A program made the translations under genes and the position numbers. From the NCBI GenBank assembly GCA_958439205.1, contig OY288189.1:1379001-1443000 (forward strand): a stretch of DNA of 64,000 bases, written 5' to 3'. The stretch comes from an uncultured Allorhizobium sp. (GTDB lineage: Bacteria; Pseudomonadota; Alphaproteobacteria; Rhizobiales; Rhizobiaceae). Of the stretch, positions 9,509 to 17,970 are shown piece by piece; positions within the stretch are counted from its first letter, which is position 1, and each line of letters begins with the position of its first letter. The notes under the pieces were generated by a model. That model was not told where the DNA came from and did no database searches. It saw nothing but the letters and a program-made list of their open reading frames with translations.

Positions 9509-10168
9509 CTATCGGCGTTGCGGATAGGAGATGATCGACAGGTAACGTGCCGGTAGGCTGACGAGTTCTTCCGGGCCATGCGGTGCATCGGCGTCAAAGA
9601 ACAGGCTATCACCTGCCTGCATGCGATAGAGGCTGTCCCCGTGGCGATAGACCACTTCGCCTTCGAGCATGTAGAGGAACTCCATGCCTTCGTGCTGGAA
9701 GGTCGGAAAGACGTCGGATTCCGCGTTCAGCGTGATCAGATAGGGTTCGACGACGACGCCCGAGGTGTTGTTTTCGATGTGGCCGAGCAGGCTGTAATGA
9801 TGGCCGGCCCGGGTTCCCCGGCGCTCCAGGTTCACGCCTTCGCCCGCCTTGACGAAGCTCGCCGACTTCGGCTCCTCGAAGCCCTTGAAGAAGGCGGTGA
9901 TCGGCATTCCCAGCGCCTTGGACAGCGCCTGAAGCGTGGTCAGCGACGGCGAGATGTTGCCGTTCTCGATCTTCGAGAGCATGCCGACCGACATGCCGGT
10001 GGCCGCGGCGAGATCGGCGACTGTGATGCCTAGCTTCTTGCGATAGGTGCGCACCTCATGGCCAATCGCCATTTCGAGATTGTTGGCGCGGGGCTCGCGC
10101 ACCGCATGAGGATCCTGCGTCAGCGCCGGCTTCTGGGCGCTTTTTGCTGTTTTTGGTGTCTTTGCCAT
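9509..10168 (-). CDS. XRE-type transcriptional regulator with C-terminal cupin domain
   Basis: Protein of 219 residues. A polar tail (about 35 residues) leads into a helix-turn-helix at about 36-90 (VADLAAATGMSVGMLSKIENGNISPSLTTLQALSKAL). The rest is a small-molecule-sensing cupin (FPTFQHEGMEFLYMLEGEVVYRHGD, FFDADAPHGPEEL). This domain pair is common in regulators of amino-acid and polyamine use such as PuuR. It lies directly upstream of glxBCD on the same strand, so control of that operon is the simplest proposal. Start ATG follows GAGGAGGATCC. The effector is unknown. Confidence 0.85.
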   Translation of the reverse strand: MAKTPKTAKSAQKPALTQDPHAVREPRANNLEMAIGHEVRTYRKKLGITVADLAAATGMSVGMLSKIENGNISPSLTTLQALSKALGMPITAFFKGFEEPKSASFVKAGEGVNLERRGTRAGHHYSLLGHIENNTSGVVVEPYLITLNAESDVFPTFQHEGMEFLYMLEGEVVYRHGDSLYRMQAGDSLFFDADAPHGPEELVSLPARYLSIISYPQRR

Positions 10169-10254
10169 GGATCCTCCTCATTCTTCGCCGGCAAGCCGGC
10201 TCATGATCCTCTAGCGGATTTTCAGCGCCTGCCCAATGGTCCCGGTCGTTTCCG

Positions 10255-11301
10255 TTAAAGCCCAACGAAAACGAGGACTGCCAGCACGATCAGTGCAAGG
10301 AAGACGGTATCGGCGACCAGCACGCCGATCGCCCGTCCGCCGATCTTGAAGACCTCCGGCAGCGAGGTCTTCACGCCGACGGCCGCGATCGCCACCAGCA
10401 GGGCCCAGCGCGAGACGATGCCTGCCCAATCGGCCACCATGGTGGGGATGGTCACAAGCGAGTTCAGTGCCGCCAGCAACAGGAAGGCGACCACGAAGCT
10501 CGGCAGCAGCGGCGGGCGCTTCACATCGCCGGAGACCGTGCTTCGAAAGGCGAGTGCTGCCACGAGGACCACAGGCGCCAGCATGGTAACGCGGATGAGT
10601 TTGACGAAGACGGCGGTTTCGCCTGCGGGGACGGAAACCGAGAAGCCGGCCCCAGCGACCTGGGCGACATCATGGATTGTCGCGCCGAGGAAGATGCCGG
10701 TCTGGTGATCGTCCAAACCTGCGAGACTGGCGAGGATCGGGTAGAAGATCATGGCGAGCGTGGACAGCATGGTCACGCCGATGACCGTGAATACCATCTG
10801 CTGGTCGGCTTCCTTGCTGCGGTTTCCAAGCGTGGCGGAGATCGCAAGGGCTGCCGAGGCGCCGCAGATCGCGACAGCACCACCGGTCAGGACGCCGAAG
10901 GCCGTGCCCTGTCCAGAGAGGCGCGAGGCGAGGATGCCGAAGACAATGGTGAGCAAAACCGCGCCGACGATCATCGCGATCACGGCGGCACCGAGCTCGG
11001 CGAACATCGCGACGCTGACCCTCAGGCCGAGCAGGGCAATACCGATGCGAAGAACCGTGCGCGAGGCGAAGTCCAGGCCTGCAGCGGTCTTCGGGTCTTC
11101 GGCCAGGAAGTGCAGCGCAAGTCCGATGAGGATCGCAAGCAGCATGGCCGGCGCGCCGTAGTGTTCCGACAGGAAGGCTGACGCCAGCGCGATCAACACC
11201 GTCACGGACAGACCGGGGAAAAGCTTTTGCCATCGCTCGCTCAAGGTCGCAGAGTGGCGTTCTCGCTCCGGATCGGGCGAGGCGGTCGACGGTTCTGGCA
11301 T
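10255..11301 (-). CDS. YeiH family putative sulfate/sulfite exporter (UPF0324)
   Basis: Integral membrane protein of 348 residues with about ten hydrophobic segments after a polar tail of 30 residues. The segment AFGVLTGGAVAICGASAALAI is the signature of the YeiH (conserved hypothetical 698) family, whose members are annotated as sulfate exporters. GNRSKEADQQ and ATIHDVAQVAGAG are further family-type motifs. It follows the TRAP gene dctP after a hairpin. Next to an SsuD-like monooxygenase operon, an exporter for the sulfite released by desulfonation is a reasonable role; that is inference. Confidence 0.8.
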   Translation of the reverse strand: MPEPSTASPDPERERHSATLSERWQKLFPGLSVTVLIALASAFLSEHYGAPAMLLAILIGLALHFLAEDPKTAAGLDFASRTVLRIGIALLGLRVSVAMFAELGAAVIAMIVGAVLLTIVFGILASRLSGQGTAFGVLTGGAVAICGASAALAISATLGNRSKEADQQMVFTVIGVTMLSTLAMIFYPILASLAGLDDHQTGIFLGATIHDVAQVAGAGFSVSVPAGETAVFVKLIRVTMLAPVVLVAALAFRSTVSGDVKRPPLLPSFVVAFLLLAALNSLVTIPTMVADWAGIVSRWALLVAIAAVGVKTSLPEVFKIGGRAIGVLVADTVFLALIVLAVLVFVGL

Positions 11302-11365
11302 GGATCACCTCTGGTGGGTCGCCCCGGAGATTGAAATCTCGCGCGATGCGCAGGGCGGTTTGGAT

Positions 11366-11392
11366 GGGATGCGCGGGTTCGCCGCGCATCCC
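11366..11392 (-). terminator. Strong hairpin after the TRAP binding-protein gene
   Basis: GGGATGCGCGG (11366-11376) and CCGCGCATCCC (11382-11392) form a perfect 11-base-pair stem with a five-base loop, 7 bases past the dctP stop. No T-run follows on the minus strand, so it may cause partial termination or protect the 3' end of dctP mRNA, with read-through into yeiH. Confidence 0.5.
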
Positions 11393-11399
11393 GCGTTCA

Positions 11400-12455
11400 T
11401 CAGTTCAAGTCAGCTGCGCGTTCGGCGTCAACCTTCTTTTGGGCATCGGCAACCGCTGCCGTGAACTGGTCAAACACTTCGGCACCGCCGGTGACGTTCG
11501 TCTTGAACCAGTCGAAGACGGGCGAGACGGCGGTCTTGAAGGCTTCCTTCTCGGCAGGCGTCGGCACATAGATCTCGCCACCGGCCTTGGCGAAGTCCTG
11601 GTAGGCGGCGATTTCCTTGCGCTTCGGCGAGGCGAAGGTCGCCTGTTGAAGGGTGGCAAAGCCGTCGACGACGATCTGCTTCTGCTCAGGTGTCAGGCCC
11701 TGGAAGCGGTCGTTCGACATCCACCAGAAGGCGCCCATGTAGCTGTGGCCGTCGAGCGTCAGATACTTGAGGCCCGCATCCGGAAACTTCATCGACATAA
11801 TGTCGGTGATGCCGTTTGCCGTGCCTTCGACAACGCCTGTCTGCAGCGAGGTGAAGAGTTCCGGCCACGGGATCGGGGTCGGTGCTGCACCCACTGCGGT
11901 CGCAACCTGCTGCGGCAGGTCGGCCGGCACCGTGCGCATCTTCAAACCCTTCAGATCTTCGGGCGACTTCACAGCCTGCTTGGTGTTGGCATAGTTGCGC
12001 CAGCCGCCGGTGTTGCCGATCGTCATCAGGCGGATCTTGTTGTCGCTGTCGGCGAGCGCCTTTTCACGCAGCTTGCGGGTGAAGTCGCCAGTCAGCACTT
12101 CCTCGGCAATCCGGTCGTCGCTCATCAGGTAGGGCAGGTCGAGAACCTGGATATAGGGGAAGAGGCCGGCCGCACCGCCCGAGGTCGAGATGTAGACGTC
12201 GAGCGAGCCGTCGGCGATGCCCTGGAGGCATTCTTCGCCGGTGGCGCAGAGCTGCGTGCCCATGAAGATCTCGACGGCAATCGCGCCGTTCGAGGCGTTT
12301 TCGATATAGTTCTTGAAGACGACGAGGCCGTCATAGTCCTCGTCATTCTCGTTGGAATTGGCGGTGGCGCGCAGCGTAATGTCTGCCGCCTGCGCCACTC
12401 CAGTGATCGTCAATGCGCTGGCGAGCAGCAGGGTCTTGAACATAGACTTGAGCAT
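11400..12455 (-). CDS. TRAP transporter substrate-binding protein (DctP family)
   Basis: Periplasmic protein of 351 residues with a signal peptide cut after AQA (residue 23). The DctP fold is shown by GLKMRTVP, whose arginine is the conserved ligand-binding residue of the family, by PWPELFTSLQTGVVEGTANG and by WWMSNDRFQGL. TRAP binding proteins take up organic acids, including sulfonates, with the help of an ion gradient. It is the last gene of the unit small permease - large permease - binding protein. Start ATG follows GGGAGGAACC. The ligand is not known; the neighbouring desulfonation-type enzymes suggest a sulfonate. Confidence 0.88.
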   Translation of the reverse strand: MLKSMFKTLLLASALTITGVAQAADITLRATANSNENDEDYDGLVVFKNYIENASNGAIAVEIFMGTQLCATGEECLQGIADGSLDVYISTSGGAAGLFPYIQVLDLPYLMSDDRIAEEVLTGDFTRKLREKALADSDNKIRLMTIGNTGGWRNYANTKQAVKSPEDLKGLKMRTVPADLPQQVATAVGAAPTPIPWPELFTSLQTGVVEGTANGITDIMSMKFPDAGLKYLTLDGHSYMGAFWWMSNDRFQGLTPEQKQIVVDGFATLQQATFASPKRKEIAAYQDFAKAGGEIYVPTPAEKEAFKTAVSPVFDWFKTNVTGGAEVFDQFTAAVADAQKKVDAERAADLN

Positions 12456-12479
12456 TCTGGTTCCTCCCGTTTTCTCAAG

Positions 12480-13772
12480 TTAGTCGACGAAGCCCGCAAG
12501 GCGCGGGACCGTTAGGGTCAGGGCAGGGAAATAGGTGATCAAGAAGATCACCACGATTTCCGCCAAGAGAAATGGCATGACGGCCTTGGCCACCGTCTCG
12601 ACCTTCAGTCCGGAAACCGAGGACGTGACAAAGAGAACGAGGCCCATCGGCGGCGTCAACAGGCCGACCGTCAGGTTCACGACCATGATGATCGCAAAAT
12701 GCACCGGATCGACGCCCAGCGAGGTGAAGATCGGTCCCAGGATCGGTCCCAGCACGATGATGGCCGGACCCGCGTCCAGGAACATGCCAACGACGAACAA
12801 CAGGATGTTGACAAGGAAGAGCAGGACGAGCGGGTTGTCGCTAAGGCTGAGGAACAGATCGGCCAGCAGTTCCGGTGTATGGGCGAGCGATGCCACCGTC
12901 TTGAAGGCCATGGCTGCCCCAATCAGCAGAAGCACGACGGCGGATGTCATCGCCGCGCGCATCAGAATGCCCGGGATATCCTGGAACTTCAGCGTGCCGA
13001 TGACGAAAAGGCCGAGGAAGAAGGCGTAACCGGCGGCAATCGCGGCCGCTTCCGTCGGTGTGAACACGCCGCCGAGGATACCGCCCATGATGATGACGGG
13101 GGTAAGGAGCGGCCAGAACGCGCCGATCATCGCCCGGCCACGGTCGCGCCACGAGGCGCGTTTAGTGGCGGCCGGCAGATCGTAATGGTTGGCTAGCAGC
13201 CTGATCATCACCATCAGGCTGATGCCGATGAGGATGCCGGGCACGATGCCGGCGAGGAAGAGGGCAGCAACGCTTTCGCCCATCACATAGGCATAGATGA
13301 TCATGATGCCTGAGGGCGGAATGATCGGGCCGATGATGGCGGATGCCGCTGTGATGCCGGCTGCGAAACGGCGGGTATAGCCTTCCTTCTCCATGGCCGG
13401 GATCAGCATGGCGCCGAGGGCGGAAACGTCGGCTACGGCAGAACCGGAAATGCCGGCGAACATCATGGAATCCACGACGTTGACCTGGGCGAGGCCACCG
13501 CGCATGTGGCCGACCATGGACTGTGCAAAGCGCACGATGCGGACGGTTATACCCGCCCGGTTCATCAGTTCCCCTGTGAGCATGAAGAAGGGAATCGCCA
13601 TCAGCGGGAAGCTGTCCATGCCCGCATAGATATTGCGGTAGAGCAGCACGATGTCGCGCTCCTGCCCGTTCCACCAGAGGATAAGAGCAGGTGCTGCAAT
13701 TAGCCCGAAAACGATCGGAAGGCCGAAGAGCAGGAAGACGATGAAGAGGGGAAGGAAAAGGCTCAGCATCAT
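12480..13772 (-). CDS. TRAP transporter large permease (DctM family)
   Basis: Integral membrane protein of 430 residues with about twelve hydrophobic segments, forming the transport channel of the TRAP system. Family segments include PLMAIPFFMLTGELMNRAG near residue 55, GSAVADVSALGAMLIPAM near 110, AIIGPIIPPSGIMIIYA near 145 and LLTPPMGLVLFV near 370. It overlaps the small-permease stop by four bases and lies 24 bases before dctP, so the three parts are co-transcribed. Confidence 0.9.
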   Translation of the reverse strand: MMLSLFLPLFIVFLLFGLPIVFGLIAAPALILWWNGQERDIVLLYRNIYAGMDSFPLMAIPFFMLTGELMNRAGITVRIVRFAQSMVGHMRGGLAQVNVVDSMMFAGISGSAVADVSALGAMLIPAMEKEGYTRRFAAGITAASAIIGPIIPPSGIMIIYAYVMGESVAALFLAGIVPGILIGISLMVMIRLLANHYDLPAATKRASWRDRGRAMIGAFWPLLTPVIIMGGILGGVFTPTEAAAIAAGYAFFLGLFVIGTLKFQDIPGILMRAAMTSAVVLLLIGAAMAFKTVASLAHTPELLADLFLSLSDNPLVLLFLVNILLFVVGMFLDAGPAIIVLGPILGPIFTSLGVDPVHFAIIMVVNLTVGLLTPPMGLVLFVTSSVSGLKVETVAKAVMPFLLAEIVVIFLITYFPALTLTVPRLAGFVD

Positions 13773-14359
13773 TCGGCTCCCAGCTGTCCGGCGATGCGGA
13801 TCGGCATCAGCTCCCGGTCATGGCCTGTCAGCTTCAGGAGTGTTCTGAGAACGAGTTCTATGTTGACCACGAACATCAGGGTGATGCCGACCGCCAGCGA
13901 CGCCATCATCCAGCCGCGTGGCACCTTCATCCAGGTGGACAAGTCGAAGGACGTGGGAACGGCGATCGCCGCCATCGCAAAACGGCCACCGATCCCGGTG
14001 ACTTCACTCCAGCCGATGCGCATGCCGACATAGAGCACGGTTCCGATCAGCAGCAGGAACATCAGGCTGATCAAGGCGGACAGAAGGCGCGGGAGGTTGT
14101 CGAGGATCAGGCCGATCGCGACAAAACCGCCCTGGCGGAAGGCGGTGGGTACCAGAAGTCCTGTCATCCAGAGCATCAGGAAGCGCGATGCTTCCTCACT
14201 CCAGGGCAAGGCATTGCCGAGAAAGTAGCGGAAGAAGACCTGCATCAGCATGAAGAACAGCATGATGCCGAGAGCGCCTGCGCCCAGCCAGAGTCCGACC
14301 ATCAGCACGGCGGCGTTGAGCCGGCCGAGCAGGTTGGTCAGGTTCGATAATGCCGTCAT
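13769..14359 (-). CDS. TRAP transporter small permease (DctQ family)
   Basis: Small membrane subunit of 196 residues with four hydrophobic segments, around 20-45, 55-75, 95-115 and 140-160. LPWSEEASRFLMLWMTGL is the DctQ signature. It associates with the large permease encoded directly downstream (ATGA-type overlap). I chose the ATG preceded by GGTGGAGAC; another in-frame ATG lies nine codons upstream (14386) but has no ribosome-binding site. Confidence 0.82.
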   Translation of the reverse strand: MTALSNLTNLLGRLNAAVLMVGLWLGAGALGIMLFFMLMQVFFRYFLGNALPWSEEASRFLMLWMTGLLVPTAFRQGGFVAIGLILDNLPRLLSALISLMFLLLIGTVLYVGMRIGWSEVTGIGGRFAMAAIAVPTSFDLSTWMKVPRGWMMASLAVGITLMFVVNIELVLRTLLKLTGHDRELMPIRIAGQLGAE

Positions 14360-14551
14360 GTCTCCACCCGTTTTTTCATCGGTCAATTCGTGAGACTATC
14401 GAAGACTATACCTCGCCGCGCAAACACGGCTGTTCCAGTTTCGGGCCGCGGCGGAGTAAAATCCTCCTTGCGGCACTTGTTCCAGATGGTCCTCAATTGC
14501 CTCGCCGCGCATGCCAGGCATGCACCGACGACCTCCTCCCAAACTCCCAGC

Positions 14552-15070
14552 TCAGACCGCGAAGCGTCCGAACCGTCCTCCCGAGAAGCACAGCGGTTCT
14601 CCCTGCCGATGTGCGACCCTTAACACCTTGCCGATGATGATCGTGTGATCACCGGCGTCATGCTGCGCCTGCTCGGCGCATTCGAAACGCGCGAGCGTGC
14701 CGGGCAGAACCGGCACGCCTTCGTCGTTGAACCTGACCTCGATCCCGTCGAAGCCATTGCCGCCGCGTGTGAAGGCGGCGCTCAGGTGATCCTGATCCGC
14801 GCCAAGCACGTGGATCGCGAAATGTCTCGCACCCGTAAAGGCGCCGTATCGCGACGAACTCTTGGCCGGCGACCAGAGCACCAGAGGCGGATCAAGCGAA
14901 ACCGAGGCAAAGCTGTTCACCGTCATGCCGATCGGACCGTCTGAGGTCATTGCGGTCACCACGGTCACACCCGTTGTGAAGCTGCCCAGCGCGTTGCGAA
15001 AGGCACGATGGTTGTCGGCGCCTGGAACGAAGACGGCCTCCAACGCATGGATGTCATTGGCTGCCATCAT
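14552..15070 (-). CDS. Flavin reductase (SmoA/RutF-like partner of a two-component monooxygenase)
   Basis: Protein of 172 residues of the flavin-reductase-like FMN-binding split-barrel family: GSFTTGVTVVTA, GMTVNSFASVSLDPPLVLWSPAKSS and FAIHVLGADQ are family motifs, and GDHTIIIGKVL is the late strand. It reduces FMN with NAD(P)H and hands it to a monooxygenase. Its start overlaps the aldo/keto reductase stop as TGATG, and the monooxygenase lies one gene further upstream, so all three are one operon. The trio has the same make-up as smoABC of the Agrobacterium sulfoquinovose monooxygenase pathway, where SmoA is the reductase. Confidence 0.85.
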   Translation of the reverse strand: MMAANDIHALEAVFVPGADNHRAFRNALGSFTTGVTVVTAMTSDGPIGMTVNSFASVSLDPPLVLWSPAKSSSRYGAFTGARHFAIHVLGADQDHLSAAFTRGGNGFDGIEVRFNDEGVPVLPGTLARFECAEQAQHDAGDHTIIIGKVLRVAHRQGEPLCFSGGRFGRFAV

Positions 15071-15963
15071 CAGGCGACCTCCCGTCCGATCGCGAGCGTG
15101 TAAAGCTCGAACCAGGTCTGGCGATCCATCTCAAGCTTGGTCGCGTCTCCAATTTTCGCAATGCGAGCGAGCGAATTGGTGCCCATGACCGGCATGATGG
15201 CGGCCGGATGGCGCAGCAGCCAGGCGACCGCAACTGCCGTTTCATCGACGCCGTGTTCTGCGCCGATCCGCTTGAGGGCAGCGAGAAGTTCCGGCTTCGA
15301 GCCGTCCAGGAGACGTCCGCCGCCGAGCGGCGACCAGGCCATCGGGGGAACCATGCGCTCCTGCAGATAGGCGAGGTCGCCGTTCACGAATGTGTCGGTT
15401 GCGAGCAGGCTCATCTCGATCTGGTTGGTGACAAGATTGTTCTCCATCGACGACTGAAGGAGCGAAAAGTCCCAGGGGCGGAAGTTGGAAACGCCGACGG
15501 CGCGTACCTTGCCCGAAGCGACCAGCGCATCGAGAGCCGGACCTGTTTCGTCGGGATCCATCAGCGGATCAGGACGGTGGATCAGCAGCAGGTCGACATG
15601 ATCGGTGCCCATATCGGTGAGCGAGGCTTCGACCGATGCGGTGATGTGAGCCGCCGACGTGTCGTAGTATTTCACCCGCGCTGCCGAGTGCCGGCCCACA
15701 GGGGCGACGATATCGCATTTGGTGACGATTTCGAGCTTGTCGCGCAGGCCAGGCGAGGCCTTCAGCGCGTTGCCGAGCACGGCTTCCGCCGTATATCCGC
15801 CATAGATGTCGGCCTGGTCCATCGTCGTGATGCCCTGGGCGAGGCAGGCCTCGATCTTGGCCTGGACATGTTTGGGCGAGGTGTCTGCCTCGTCGCCGAT
15901 GCGCCACATGCCGTAGACGAGGCGGCTGAAGGTGAGGTCTGGGGTGAGATTGACGCGCTGCAT
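15070..15963 (-). CDS. Aldo/keto reductase (SmoB-like)
   Basis: Soluble NAD(P)H-dependent reductase of 297 residues. The catalytic tetrad of the family is visible: Asp and Tyr in MDQADIYGGY near residue 50, Lys in IVTKCD near 82, His in LLLIHRPDP near 125. AWSPLGGG and GTNSL (cofactor pocket) are also present. The start ATG shares a base with the monooxygenase stop, the stop with the flavin reductase start. In the sulfo-SMO pathway SmoB reduces 6-oxoglucose, the product of oxidative desulfonation of sulfoquinovose, to glucose; the same role here is inferred from the operon. A longer frame upstream runs inside the neighbouring gene and is rejected. Confidence 0.85.
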   Translation of the reverse strand: MQRVNLTPDLTFSRLVYGMWRIGDEADTSPKHVQAKIEACLAQGITTMDQADIYGGYTAEAVLGNALKASPGLRDKLEIVTKCDIVAPVGRHSAARVKYYDTSAAHITASVEASLTDMGTDHVDLLLIHRPDPLMDPDETGPALDALVASGKVRAVGVSNFRPWDFSLLQSSMENNLVTNQIEMSLLATDTFVNGDLAYLQERMVPPMAWSPLGGGRLLDGSKPELLAALKRIGAEHGVDETAVAVAWLLRHPAAIMPVMGTNSLARIAKIGDATKLEMDRQTWFELYTLAIGREVA

Positions 15964-17120
15964 CAGCGGCGAACTCCATTTCCGAGAGGTGTGGGCGGCG
16001 TTTCCGAGGGGACGCGGCCGTAAGCGTGGGGGAGCGAGACAGTCTTGAGTTCCGGCAGTACCTTGGTGCCGAAATGAACCGCCTCGTCGATATGCGGATA
16101 TCCTGACAGGATGAAGGCGCGGATACCCATTTTTCTGTAGGCTTCGAGTTCCGAGAGGATCTGGTCGGTCGAACCGACAAGGGCAGCGCCACAGCCGGAG
16201 CGGGCACGGCCGATTCCGGTCCACATATGCGGTTCGATATAGCCGAACTGGTCTGCGAGTTCGCGGGCGCGGGCCTGATGGGCAACGCCGAGCGAGATCG
16301 AGTCATGGGCGCGGTCGCGGATAAGCTTGCCGTATTCGTCATCGAGCTTGGAGACGATGTATTCGGCGTATTCGCGGGCTTCCTTCTCGGTGTCGCGCAC
16401 GATCATGTGGACGCGCAGACCATAATCCAGCGTGCGACCATGGGCTTCGGCGCGTGCATGCACGGCCTTCATACGCTCGGCGAGCTGGTCCTTCTTCTCC
16501 GGCCACATCAGATAGACGTCGCATTGCGCGCCGCAGAGTTCGAGGGCATCGGGGGAGTAGCCGCCGAAATAGAGCAGGGGGCCGCCATTCTGCTGGTAGG
16601 GGCGGGCGGGTTCGGTCGAGACGCCCTTGAACTGGTAGACCTCGCCCTCATGGTCAATCGTGTCGCGGGTCCAGGCCTGACGGAGTATCTCGACCACCTC
16701 GTGGCTGCGCTTGTAGCGGAAGGCGCTGTCTGCGACTTCGCCAGGGAAGTCGGAGCTGATGACGTTGAGTGTCAGTCGACCCTTCAGCATGTGGTCGAGG
16801 GTGGCGACGGTCCGCGCCAGCATGATCGGCTGAATCTCGCCGCAGCGGATGGCGGCCAGCATGTTGATCTTGGAGGTAATCGGCGCGCAGCCGGCCACGA
16901 AGCTCAGCGTGTCCTGGCCGACCTGATAAGAGGACGGGCAGAGGATGTTGCGGAAGCCAAGCTGCTCGGCCTTTGCCACGATGTCGGAGCAATGCTCCCA
17001 GCTCGAGCGCAGGGCTCCATCCGGCACGCCGAGAAACTGATAATCGTCAGAGCATAGGGCGGCGAACCACGACACTTCTGCGCCATCGAGATCGGCCGAT
17101 GTGACGGGTACGACAGTCAT
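15963..17120 (-). CDS. SsuD-like FMNH2-dependent monooxygenase (LLM class; sulfoquinovose monooxygenase SmoC candidate)
   Basis: Protein of 385 residues of the bacterial luciferase/alkanesulfonate monooxygenase family. SsuD-type active-site residues can be seen: Cys in NILCPSSYQVGQD, Arg-x-His in LRVHMIVRDTE, and the late segments GCGAALVGSTDQI and FILSGYPHIDEA. It should use reduced FMN and oxygen to cut a carbon-sulfur bond, giving an aldehyde and sulfite. The start ATG follows GGAGGAGACC; an upstream in-frame start is unlikely. With the two downstream genes (aldehyde reductase, flavin reductase) the set matches smoC-smoB-smoA. Substrate assignment to sulfoquinovose is inference; another sulfonate is possible. 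Confidence 0.85.
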   Translation of the reverse strand: MTVVPVTSADLDGAEVSWFAALCSDDYQFLGVPDGALRSSWEHCSDIVAKAEQLGFRNILCPSSYQVGQDTLSFVAGCAPITSKINMLAAIRCGEIQPIMLARTVATLDHMLKGRLTLNVISSDFPGEVADSAFRYKRSHEVVEILRQAWTRDTIDHEGEVYQFKGVSTEPARPYQQNGGPLLYFGGYSPDALELCGAQCDVYLMWPEKKDQLAERMKAVHARAEAHGRTLDYGLRVHMIVRDTEKEAREYAEYIVSKLDDEYGKLIRDRAHDSISLGVAHQARARELADQFGYIEPHMWTGIGRARSGCGAALVGSTDQILSELEAYRKMGIRAFILSGYPHIDEAVHFGTKVLPELKTVSLPHAYGRVPSETPPTPLGNGVRR

Positions 17121-17167
17121 TGAGGTCTCCTCCAAGGCTCCAACTTTCCTCTTGCCTAACACCCGAT

Positions 17168-17181
17168 TTGATGTAGATCAA
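17168..17181. promoter_or_regulatory. Inverted repeat between monooxygenase and GntR genes, candidate operator
   Basis: TTGAT-GTAG-ATCAA is a perfect inverted repeat in the intergenic region between the divergent monooxygenase operon and the GntR-type gene. Position and symmetry fit an operator for the adjacent regulator, controlling both directions. No experimental support. Confidence 0.4.
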
Positions 17182-17213
17182 TAGTGTATCAATTTTTTCT
17201 TGGGCGTACCGAA

Positions 17214-17933
17214 GTGCCACAGAACCCCGCAACGCAGCCGCCCGGCAGCCTTCCGATCTATGTCCAGATCACCGAACTCCTGGTGCGCGACATCGCGGCC
17301 GGGCGGCTGATTGATGGCGAAAAGCTGCCGCCGGAACGGGACATGGCCGAGGAACTCGGGATTGCCGTCGGCACGCTGCGCAAGGCCCTGGCGGAGCTGC
17401 AGAATCGCGGACTTCTGGAGCGAATCCAGGGCTCCGGCAATTACATCAGGGCGATCTCTGATCCCAAGTCGGTTTATGCGATGTTCCGGCTGGAACTCCT
17501 GGGCGGGGGCGGTTTGCCGACGGCCGAGATCCTCTCGATCGAACGCCTGCCGAAGCCTTCGGAGCTGCCCAGTTTCGGCAGTTCCACGGAGGCGCATCGC
17601 ATCCGGCGTCTGCGGCGTCTTTCTGGCAGGCCGGCAGCGCTTGAGGAGATCTGGCTCGATGGCTCCTATGTCGAGACGATCGATCTCGAGGCAGTGTCGG
17701 AATCCCTTTATCTCTTCTACCGCACCAAGCTGTCACTCTGGATCGCCCGGGCAGAAGACCAGATCGGCCTCGACATCGTGCCGGACTGGGCGCCGGCGAG
17801 CTTTGGGCAGGCGGTCGGCGCGCCGGTCACACACATTCAACGCATCAGCCAGGACCAGGAGGGCGTCCGCGCGGAAGTCTCGCGGACCTGGCTCGATCAC
17901 ACCGTCGCCCGCTACGTCGCGCGGCTGAAATGA
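17214..17933 (+). CDS. GntR-family transcriptional regulator (HutC/UTRA subfamily)
   Basis: Regulator of about 239 residues. The N-terminal winged helix (PIYVQITELLVRDIAAG, LPPERDMAEELGIAVGTLRKAL, GLLERIQGSGNYI) is typical GntR. The C-terminal half looks like a UTRA ligand domain (RIRRLRRLSGRPAALEEIWL, then SRTWLDHTVARY at the end). It is divergent from the monooxygenase operon and lies upstream of the Gfo/Idh gene, so it likely senses the module's sugar or sulfonate. The start is uncertain: GTG at 17214 is chosen for protein length, an in-frame GTG at 17184 is the alternative; neither has a good ribosome-binding site. Confidence 0.8.
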   Translation: MPQNPATQPPGSLPIYVQITELLVRDIAAGRLIDGEKLPPERDMAEELGIAVGTLRKALAELQNRGLLERIQGSGNYIRAISDPKSVYAMFRLELLGGGGLPTAEILSIERLPKPSELPSFGSSTEAHRIRRLRRLSGRPAALEEIWLDGSYVETIDLEAVSESLYLFYRTKLSLWIARAEDQIGLDIVPDWAPASFGQAVGAPVTHIQRISQDQEGVRAEVSRTWLDHTVARYVARLK

Positions 17934-17970
17934 AAGGGCCGCGGGGAGCGGTCCAATCCAGGAGGAAAGA

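Noticed and set aside
10187..10200. GCCGGC-AA-GCCGGC as a terminator after yeiH
   Set aside because: A two-base loop cannot form a good hairpin; it may be a palindromic protein site but there is no further support.
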